A stretch of 23,602 bases of DNA from NCBI GenBank assembly GCA_030636125.1, contig DAOVXM010000002.1:1-23602 (forward strand), in the 5' to 3' direction. Source of the DNA: Chloroflexota bacterium (GTDB lineage: Bacteria; Chloroflexota; Anaerolineae; Anaerolineales; UBA4823). A model generated the notes under the pieces. That model made no database searches, was not told the DNA's origin, and saw nothing but the letters and a program-made list of their open reading frames with translations. Below are positions 18,801 to 23,602 of this stretch, in pieces. Every line of letters begins with the position of its first letter. The stretch's first letter is position 1. Made by a program: the position numbers and the translations under genes.

Positions 18801-20464
18801 TTATGATCAGGCGTTCGGATGATATCGCCGGGCAATCGCTTAGCGTTCGCATTTACGGGCGCTTGGCAGCTGATCGTGTGGTAGACCCTGAGACCGGCGA
18901 AGTTCTCGCGGAGCGGGACGATGCATTCGATCATGTACGTGTCCGAAGCATCGCACCATCCGGAGTACAAGAGGTAAAGGTGCGCTCTCCGCTTACCTGT
19001 GAGCGAGTCCATGGCGTGTGTGCCAAGTGTTATGGTCTGGATTTAGGTCGTGGCCAGTTGGTCGAAGTTGGCTCCGCTGTCGGGATTGTTGCTGCCCAGT
19101 CTATTGGTGAGCCGGGCACCCAACTCACTTTGAGAACATTTCATACAGGTGGTGTTGCTGCTGGTAGCGATATCACTACTGGTCTCCCGCGAGTCGAAGA
19201 ATTATTTGAGGCTCGAAAGACACCTAAAGGCGAAGCGGTCGTCTCCGAAATCGCTGGGGTTGTCAGCGTGGTGCAATCGGACCGCTATAGCGACCTGCGC
19301 CAGGTACATGTGGAGCATAGCGAGATGGTTAGCGATGAGTACGATATCCCCGAAGACTGGACGATCGTTGCCGAAGATGCCACGGAAGTCAGCAAGGGCG
19401 ATACGCTGGCTCATCTGGGCGAAGAGGCCTCGACCGCTGCCGAAAATGCGGGCCGTGTGCGTATTGAAGATGGCAAGGTCATCGTCTCTTACGAGGTGAG
19501 CCAGGAAGAGGATTACGATATTCCTACCAATACACGGCTGACGGTTGCTGACGGTGATCATGTTGAGCCCGGACAGCCCCTCACTGAAGGCTCACTCAGC
19601 CCGCACAGCATTTTGCGTATTAAAGGGCGCGAAGCCTGCCGGGTATACTTGCTGACCGAGGTGCAACGTGTGTACCGCTCTCAGGGGCAGAATATCAATG
19701 ACAAACATTTCGAAGTGATCATTCGCAAGATGATGTCCAAAGTGCAGGTCACTCGACCCGGTGATACGAACTATCTGCCTGGAGATTTGATAGATTTCCT
19801 GGAGATAAAAGGGGTCAACGAACAGTTCCTGGAAGAGGGGAAGCGTCCGGCTAAGTTTATTGAGATACTGCTGGGTATCACGAAGGCATCCTTGGAAACC
19901 GAATCCTTCCTGTCAGCCTCATCCTTCCAGCATACCATCAAGGTGCTGGCGCAGGCGGCGATTGCTGCTCGTGAGGATCCTTTGTATGGCTTGAAGGAAA
20001 ATGTGATCATCGGGAAACTGATCCCAGCGGGTACTGGATTTGTGCGGGGACGATTTGATGAAGACCTGGATGAATTGCCCCTCGTAGAGGATATCCCAGA
20101 AGCGGTAATTGAGGATCTTGTTGAGGCAGTTGTCGAAGAAATGGGTGAGACAGCCAATCCTGGAGATGATGCGGTTGAAACTGAGGCCGAAGCTGAACCC
20201 ACTGTGGCCGAAGCCGAACCTACTAAGGCCGAAGCCGAAGCTGAAGCCGAAACGGAAGCCGAAGCTGAAGCCGAAGTCGAAACGGAAGTCGAAGCAGAAG
20301 CCGAAACGGAAACCGAAGCCGAAGCCGAAACCGAAGTCGAAGCTGAACCCACTGTGGCCGAAGCTGAAGCCGAAGCCGAAACGGAAACCGAAGTCGAAGC
20401 TGAAGTCGAAGTCGAAACGGAAGCCGAAACCGAAGTCGAAGCTGAACCTACTGTGGCGGACTGA
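15884..20464 (+). CDS. rpoC: DNA-directed RNA polymerase beta' subunit
   Basis: 1526-aa catalytic subunit of RNA polymerase. Visible landmarks: N-terminal zinc ribbon C59, C61, C74, C77; clamp and lid region; the active-site NADFDGD at 625-631 whose aspartates hold the catalytic Mg; second zinc site C967, C1039, C1046, C1049; and the bridge-helix/trigger-loop stretch from about 1066 ([20 protein letters not shown]). Between the zinc ribbon and the clamp helices lies a charged, coiled-coil-like insertion (about 150-315). The large trigger-loop insertion of E. coli is absent. After the conserved end (about 1400), residues 1425-1526 form an almost pure X-Glu tail. The start is GTG with AGGAGG seven bases upstream. 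rpoB, usually directly upstream, is not here; a histidine kinase and a two-promoter leader precede it instead. Confidence 0.98.
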   Translation: MEAKGLTNLRISLASPDIIRSWSYGEVLKPETINYRRLRPEKDGLFCEAIFGPTRDWQCYCGKYKNIRYKGIVCDKCGVEVTRSSVRRERMGHIDLAAPVAHVWYTRRIPSYLGLLLDLSRRNLDRVLYFAQYVVTYVDEDARQKALKRLEDKIVETEREQTTQSNDQIIAIKSERDQTIAVLKEKQAQVESQFDEQIAEKLDPIIKAGQRLETSLQEQLKQKAVTAIHFPETDIVIVEAGEVVANKHLSKVQQVVKERLEELESDLNDQKQRDLNLIQQDIDSERARADLQMEELRIELEDQATSVRSENTHMRDELLDLRPLTFMGESRYRELKSRWGQVFRADMGAEAFFDILRRIDLDKLAEELWHELRTSRSKQKRKKATKRLKVVEAFRRSGNRPEWMVITILPVIPPDLRPMVQLDGGRFATSDLNDLYRRVINRNNRLKRLLELGAPDVIVRNEKRMLQEAVDSLIDNSQRGKALSRRGRRELKSLSDMLKGKKGRFRRNLLGKRVDYSGRSVIVVGPNLRLDQCGLPKAMALELFRPFVISRLVAHNYAANVKGAKRFIERNRPEVWEVLEEVIKDRPVMLNRAPTLHRLGIQAFEPILIEGSAIQLHPLVTTAFNADFDGDQMAVHVPLSQKAVWEARQLMLSSRNLLKPADGEPIISPSKDMVLGVFYLTKEDNREYEGDGRVFANMDEVELVYALDQVEIHTHIQLYATTWYDDEGSRLDEPEERLIDTTVGRVIFNRILPPSIQYMNSVLDKGGIKDLVAELYEVCGEDVTADIADAIKNIGFYYATRSGYSLAVSDITIPDEKPAIIQESLEEAETVQRDFRRGLLTEQELDERVIEIWQRTTNTLAEAVKNSMDPDGNLSAQVISGATKGGFGTISQLAGMRGLMADPSGRIIPLPIRSNFREGLNVLEYFISTHGARKGLADTALRTADAGYLTRRLVDVAQDLIINDDDCGTMEGIMIRRSDDIAGQSLSVRIYGRLAADRVVDPETGEVLAERDDAFDHVRVRSIAPSGVQEVKVRSPLTCERVHGVCAKCYGLDLGRGQLVEVGSAVGIVAAQSIGEPGTQLTLRTFHTGGVAAGSDITTGLPRVEELFEARKTPKGEAVVSEIAGVVSVVQSDRYSDLRQVHVEHSEMVSDEYDIPEDWTIVAEDATEVSKGDTLAHLGEEASTAAENAGRVRIEDGKVIVSYEVSQEEDYDIPTNTRLTVADGDHVEPGQPLTEGSLSPHSILRIKGREACRVYLLTEVQRVYRSQGQNINDKHFEVIIRKMMSKVQVTRPGDTNYLPGDLIDFLEIKGVNEQFLEEGKRPAKFIEILLGITKASLETESFLSASSFQHTIKVLAQAAIAAREDPLYGLKENVIIGKLIPAGTGFVRGRFDEDLDELPLVEDIPEAVIEDLVEAVVEEMGETANPGDDAVETEAEAEPTVAEAEPTKAEAEAEAETEAEAEAEVETEVEAEAETETEAEAETEVEAEPTVAEAEAEAETETEVEAEVEVETEAETEVEAEPTVAD
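20156..20461 (+). repeat. Low-complexity GAA-rich repeat encoding the acidic RpoC tail
   Basis: The last roughly 100 codons of rpoC alternate GCC/GCT/GTC/ACC/ACG with GAA, giving (Ala/Val/Thr)-Glu dipeptides. A 20-bp unit GAAGCTGAACCCACTGTGGC occurs at 20189-20208 and 20339-20358, and with one change at 20438-20457; it encodes EAEPTVA. The copies are 150 and 99 bases apart, both multiples of three, so slippage or unequal recombination would keep the frame. Confidence 0.9.
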
Positions 20465-20497
20465 AAATCCCCGATAAATCTTAGAGATAATATCGTG

Positions 20498-20527
20498 ACC
20501 GGCGCTGACCATTTGGCCAGCGCCGGT
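20498..20527 (+). terminator. rpoC: Rho-independent terminator of rpoC
   Basis: ACCGGCGCTG (20498-20507) and CAGCGCCGGT (20518-20527) form a perfect 10-bp G+C-rich stem; inner bases can extend it with one mismatch. TTTTGTGTTT overlaps and follows the last stem base. It begins 34 bases after the rpoC stop. On the other strand no T run follows, so it should not terminate the converging acetyltransferase transcript efficiently. Confidence 0.85.
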
Positions 20528-20607
20528 TTTGTGTTTAAGGGAGTGATCGCAAATAACTTGATTTGACGTAACTGCTCAGGCTGATGTGGGAAGTCTCGAA
20601 TAACAGG

Positions 20608-21216
20608 TCAAGATTCGTAAGCGGGTGGGTGATAGCCGAGCTTGACTTCCAGGTCAGTTTTGACGGTGGGCCATTCTGTGTCGATGATGCTGTAGAAGAT
20701 TGAATCACGGATGAAGCCATCCGGCAGGACCATGTGCTTGCGCAATAAGCCTTCTTTGACCGCGCCGATGCGTTCGAGGGCGCGCTGCGAGCGCTGGTTG
20801 CGGGGATCGGTCTTGAATTGCACGCGTATGCAGCCAAGCCTCTCAAAGGCATGTTCCAGCAGTAAATATTTACATTCGGTGTTGACGGCAGAACGCTGGT
20901 AGGGGACGGCGTACCAGGTGCCGCCGATCTCAAGAGCGAGATTTTGGGGGCTAATATTCAGGTAGCGGGTGGCTCCAATGGCGCGGCCGCTCTCGATGTG
21001 GACCACGGCAAAGGGTAGATCGGTGCCGCGTGCCTGTTCGGCGAGCATGGATTGAACCCAGCCGCGCATCTGCTGCTCAGTGGTGATATTGCCATAACGC
21101 ATATAGCGCCAGATGCTTTCATCGGCGGCGGCGATGGTCAGGTCGGGGATGTGGCTTTCTGCGAGGGGTTCGAGGCGCACGACACGCCCGGTGAGGGTGA
21201 TTGGAGGGATGTGCAT
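20608..21216 (-). CDS. GNAT-family N-acetyltransferase (RimJ/RimL-like)
   Basis: 202-aa cytoplasmic acetyltransferase using acetyl-CoA. It has the RimJ/RimL-type start (TLTGRVVRLEPLAESH), the core strand LEIGGTWYAVPYQRSAVNTE, in which residues 107-112 form the acetyl-CoA pyrophosphate loop, and the later block QFKTDPRNQRSQRALERIGAVKEG (about 133-156) typical of this branch. Targets in the branch include protein N termini and small amines; this substrate cannot be told. It is transcribed toward rpoC and away from gyrA, standing alone. ATG at 21216 gives normal length; AGGAA about 13 bases upstream is only a weak ribosome site. Base composition matches gyrA more than the genes on the left. Confidence 0.88.
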   Translation of the reverse strand: MHIPPITLTGRVVRLEPLAESHIPDLTIAAADESIWRYMRYGNITTEQQMRGWVQSMLAEQARGTDLPFAVVHIESGRAIGATRYLNISPQNLALEIGGTWYAVPYQRSAVNTECKYLLLEHAFERLGCIRVQFKTDPRNQRSQRALERIGAVKEGLLRKHMVLPDGFIRDSIFYSIIDTEWPTVKTDLEVKLGYHPPAYES

Positions 21217-21468
21217 GGGGTGGTAATGTTCCTATCTAGCAGATTATTAACCCAGGTGGCTATGTGTTGCGAGTGATGATCCACTTATTTATACTTGAAG
21301 GGGCGTTTAATGGCAATGGAAAATTTACTACTCAGGCAAAAGCGCTCTCGCAGAGGGAAATTTCGGAAAAATTGTGTGTATGAGGGTATCTACTGGATGG
21401 ATCCGCTGCTCGCAACGACCCTGGCGGGCGAATACCGAAGGGCGAGGCAACCCTTCCGGGTGCGCGGG

Positions 21469-21497
21469 TTGACATTTCCCCCATTTCACTATAAGAT
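21469..21497 (+). promoter_or_regulatory. Strong distal promoter upstream of gyrA
   Basis: A perfect TTGACA at 21469-21474 is followed after 17 bases by TAAGAT at 21492-21497 (TATAAG two bases earlier is an alternative). The predicted start near 21504 gives a leader of about 250 nt that contains both arms of the inverted repeat before the gyrA ATG. Confidence 0.6.
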
Positions 21498-21544
21498 TGC
21501 CCTCAGAACAAACATTCTCTAGCCACCGGACAGTTTTGAAAATC

Positions 21545-21642
21545 ACCCTTGCGAAGGTAAAAAAACCACTAATTCTGGACAGATTTTCTAGAATATATCA
21601 ATGATTTAGCAGCAATTTCCGCCGTAAAACCTTCGCAAGGGT
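21545..21642. repeat. Widely spaced 14-bp inverted repeat in the gyrA leader
   Basis: ACCCTTGCGAAGGT at 21545-21558 is exactly reverse-complemented as ACCTTCGCAAGGGT at 21629-21642, with 70 bases between. Each arm is itself an imperfect palindrome (ACC-TT-GC-AA-GGT pattern). The arms may be paired operators, or the ends of a small palindromic or MITE-like element. The span holds no open frame of note. Confidence 0.7.
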
Positions 21643-21647
21643 AAAAG

Positions 21648-21676
21648 TGTCAGGTCGCTAAAAACATTCTTACAAT
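21648..21676 (+). promoter_or_regulatory. Possible proximal gyrA promoter
   Basis: TGTCAG (21648-21653) and TACAAT (21671-21676) are 17 bases apart and start five bases after the right arm of the inverted repeat. The -35 is poor, so this is a weak candidate. Confidence 0.3.
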
Positions 21677-21742
21677 TGCTACTCGGAAAACAGGTGTGCA
21701 GAGGGAAAAAGACCTGCATGTACACCTATTTCCTATCCGCAT

Positions 21743-21746
21743 GGAG
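21743..21746 (+). promoter_or_regulatory. Ribosome binding site deciding the gyrA start
   Basis: GGAG lies seven bases before ATG 21754. It favours this start over the in-frame TTG at 21676, which would add 26 residues unlike any GyrA N terminus. Confidence 0.7.
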
Positions 21747-21753
21747 ACTTTAT

Positions 21754-23589
21754 ATGGAAGTTGGCCTGGTACGAAAAATCGATATTGATGTCGAGATGCA
21801 GCAAGCTTATCTGGATTATGCGATGAGCGTGATCGTGGCGCGGGCGCTGCCGGATGCCCGAGATGGGCTTAAACCCGTCCACCGCCGCATTTTATACGCG
21901 ATGTACGATATGGGCTTGCGCACGGAGTCTACTTATAAAAAATCTGCTCGTATTGTGGGGGAAGTGTTGGGTAAATATCACCCGCACGGCGATATGGCAG
22001 TGTATGATGCGATGGCGCGCATGGCGCAGGACTTCTCCATGCGCTGCCCGATGGTGGATGGACAGGGGAACTTCGGCAGTGTGGATGGCGATCCCCCGGC
22101 GGCGATGCGTTATACCGAGGCGCGCTTGACGTCTCCAGCCCTGGATATGCTGGCTGATATCGGCAAAGAGACGGTGGATTTTGATGTCAATTTTGACGAC
22201 ACGCTGACTGAGCCAAGCGTGCTGCCCGCGGCGGTGCCCAATTTATTGGTGAACGGGGCGACGGGGATCGCGGTGGGTATGTCGACCAGTATACCGCCGC
22301 ACAACCTGGATGAAGTGGTGGATGCCCTGAAGTATATGCTGGAGAAATGGCGCGGGTTGGATAATATCAACGTGGAGGATTTGATGCAGTTCATCAAGGG
22401 GCCGGACTTCCCCACGGGCGGGCTGATCATCCAGGATAGGGGGGAGGACGTGCTGACCAGCGCCTATGGCTCAGGCCGCGGGCGGATAACGGTGCGGGCA
22501 CGGGCTCACCTGGAAGAGATGGGGCGGGGGCGAAACCGCATCATTGTCACTGAGCTGCCTTATATGACGAACAAATCCTCCTTGATCGAGCGCATTGCCA
22601 GCCTGGCGCGTGAGGAACGCTTGGAGGGCCTGGCCGATCTGAGGGATGAATCGGACCGCCAGGGGATGCGGATCGTGATCGAGCTGACCAAGACCGCCGA
22701 CCCGGAAGAAATCCTGCGGCTGCTGTATAAATATACGCCGATGCAGACCACTTTCAGCATTATCCTGCTGGCCCTGGTGGACGGCGAACCACGCATGCTG
22801 AGCCTCAAGCAGGCCTTGCGGGTGTACCTGGAACACCGGCTGGAAATCGTGCGCCGCGGGAGTGAGTATGAACTGAAAAAAGCCCGCCAACGCGCCCATA
22901 TCCTGGAAGGGCTGCGGGTGGCTATCAAGAATCTGGACGCGGTGATCGCTTTGATCCGCAAGGCGGCTGACGTGCCCACGGCGCGCACACGATTAAGAAG
23001 GCGCTTTAAGCTGAGCGAGGCGCAAGCCCAGGCTATCCTGGAGATGCAGCTGCGCCGATTGGCTGCGCTGGAGCGTAAGAAGATCGAGCAGGAGTATAAA
23101 GAAGTACAAAAAAAGATCAAGGAATTGGAGGCTCTGCTGCGCTCTCCACTCAAGATGCGCAGGATGGTGGCGGCAGAGTTGGATAGGGTCAAGGAGGCTT
23201 ATGGCGACCGGCGGCGGACCCAGATTGTGAGCTTGAAGGAAGGGGAGCCGAAAAAGTCGCTGCTGACGGCGCGTGACCTGCTGCCGGAAAAGACCGTGTG
23301 GTTGTCCGTGACAGCCGATGGATTGATCTCGCGCAGTTTAGAAGACAAAATGCCGCGCCAGAGCGGCAACGAAGCGCCGGCCTGGCTGTTGCGAGTGAAC
23401 ACCCGCCATACGCTCTTCCTGGTTAATAAGGACGGGCAGGCGGCGGCCTTATCGATGCATGGTATTCCGGAAGCTGAAAAACCTTTGGATGGTGTGCCCA
23501 TATCGCGGGTTTCGGCCCTGAAGGAGCATGACAAGCTGGCTGTGCTGCTTAGCCTACCTCCGAAAAATGAGCGGGCGAAGGGCTGGTAG
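21754..23589 (+). CDS. gyrA: DNA gyrase subunit A (or topoisomerase IV A), ended early by an amber codon
   Basis: 611-aa type IIA topoisomerase A subunit; cuts and rejoins DNA together with GyrB. Recognisable are [20 protein letters not shown] at the N terminus, the recognition helix [14 protein letters not shown] (74-87), catalytic Tyr120 in MRYTEARLT, the coiled tower (about 420-495), and the start of the C-terminal beta-pinwheel (from about 498). GyrA proteins usually reach 800 or more residues with about six pinwheel blades; here only about two are encoded before TAG at 23587. The bases after the stop read V-L-T-A in the same frame, giving GW*VLTA, where a pinwheel strand of the kind W-Y-V-L-T-A would be expected. 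Thus a Tyr codon seems to have become TAG. The gyrA-box cannot be seen because the window ends. ParC identity is not excluded. Confidence 0.88.
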   Translation: MEVGLVRKIDIDVEMQQAYLDYAMSVIVARALPDARDGLKPVHRRILYAMYDMGLRTESTYKKSARIVGEVLGKYHPHGDMAVYDAMARMAQDFSMRCPMVDGQGNFGSVDGDPPAAMRYTEARLTSPALDMLADIGKETVDFDVNFDDTLTEPSVLPAAVPNLLVNGATGIAVGMSTSIPPHNLDEVVDALKYMLEKWRGLDNINVEDLMQFIKGPDFPTGGLIIQDRGEDVLTSAYGSGRGRITVRARAHLEEMGRGRNRIIVTELPYMTNKSSLIERIASLAREERLEGLADLRDESDRQGMRIVIELTKTADPEEILRLLYKYTPMQTTFSIILLALVDGEPRMLSLKQALRVYLEHRLEIVRRGSEYELKKARQRAHILEGLRVAIKNLDAVIALIRKAADVPTARTRLRRRFKLSEAQAQAILEMQLRRLAALERKKIEQEYKEVQKKIKELEALLRSPLKMRRMVAAELDRVKEAYGDRRRTQIVSLKEGEPKKSLLTARDLLPEKTVWLSVTADGLISRSLEDKMPRQSGNEAPAWLLRVNTRHTLFLVNKDGQAAALSMHGIPEAEKPLDGVPISRVSALKEHDKLAVLLSLPPKNERAKGW

Positions 23590-23602
23590 GTACTGACTGC
23601 GA

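Larger units (their letters stand above)
21217..21753. other. 537-bp intergenic region between the acetyltransferase and gyrA
   Basis: No convincing gene. It contains a short hairpin GAAGGG (21437-21442) / CCCTTC (21451-21456), a near-consensus promoter at 21469-21497, a 14-bp inverted-repeat pair at 21545-21642, a weak proximal promoter, and a degenerate direct repeat (21330-21360 and 21681-21708). The divergent promoters for the acetyltransferase (minus) and gyrA (plus) must lie here. The 75-codon open frame at 21295-21522 has no recognisable family and is overlapped by the promoter. Confidence 0.6.

Noticed and set aside
20189..20457. CRISPR-like array from the recurring 20-bp unit at the rpoC end
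   Set aside because: The intervals are themselves repeats of the same dipeptide codons, unequal in length and in frame with rpoC; this is coding repeat, not spacers.
19771..20512. Long antisense and alternative-frame ORFs (Ser/Ala-rich, Phe/Gly-rich, Lys/Pro-rich) over the end of rpoC
   Set aside because: They are the GAA/GCC repeat read in other frames; a repeat without stop triplets is open in most frames. No start signals or family resemblance.
21295..21522. 75-codon plus-strand ORF upstream of gyrA
   Set aside because: No recognisable domain, no good Shine-Dalgarno, and the TTGACA...TAAGAT promoter lies inside it. Treated as non-coding.
21676..21753. TTG start extending gyrA by 26 codons
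   Set aside because: The added residues do not resemble a GyrA N terminus, while ATG 21754 has GGAG at ideal distance.

Overview
The window looks like chromosomal DNA from a member of the Chloroflexota, most likely an Anaerolineae-type bacterium. The main pointer is a tandem pair of very large DUF2298 / 'YYY' membrane proteins, a family named for its Chloroflexi and archaeal distribution. They sit beside a Chloroflexota-style cmk-plsC-plsC cluster and an RpoC that carries a lineage-type coiled-coil insertion but not the trigger-loop insertion found in E. coli. This assignment is inferred from protein families only; there is no rRNA or tRNA gene in the window.

Layout: (1) 1-46 is a perfect 46-bp palindrome with an A/T rim, probably a strong (bidirectional) terminator or a dispersed palindromic repeat. 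(2) 89-9781 is a membrane block of three genes: a 1666-aa protein fusing a GT-C (PMT/GT39-like) half to a DUF2298 half, a stand-alone DUF2298 paralogue 10 bp downstream, and a third GT39-like membrane protein with its own -10 box. Together they suggest lipid-linked sugar transfer at the outer face of the membrane, but no substrate can be read from the sequence. (3) 9946-12197 holds cytidylate kinase (cmk) and two PlsC-type acyltransferases whose ORFs overlap by one base. This links CMP/CDP supply to phosphatidic acid synthesis. (4) 12240-15560 is a large orphan sensor histidine kinase: multi-TM, extracytoplasmic sensor, HAMP, GAF, PAS, HisKA, HATPase. No response regulator is nearby. (5) 15561-20464 is rpoC without rpoB. 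It is preceded by a 323-bp leader with two sigma70-like promoters and a nested hairpin, and it ends in a roughly 100-residue Glu-rich tail built from X-Glu dipeptides. A clear rho-independent terminator follows. (6) 20608-21216 is a convergent GNAT acetyltransferase of the RimJ/RimL type. (7) 21217-21753 is a regulatory-looking intergenic region containing a near-consensus promoter, a widely spaced 14-bp inverted repeat and a degenerate direct repeat. (8) 21754-23589 is a DNA gyrase A / topoisomerase IV A gene that stops at an amber codon inside the C-terminal pinwheel. The next codons in frame still look like GyrA, so the stop is probably a nonsense mutation, a sequencing error or a readthrough site.

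Most of the window is core housekeeping (transcription, topology, nucleotide and lipid synthesis). The less ordinary items are the DUF2298/GT-C block, the low-complexity acidic tail on RpoC, the structured leader of rpoC, the inverted-repeat pair upstream of gyrA, and the amber codon in gyrA. Base composition also rises toward the 3' third: hand counts of single 60-base lines give 26/60 G+C at 1021-1080, 27/60 at 18181-18240, 39/60 at 19381-19440 and 37/60 at 22021-22080.
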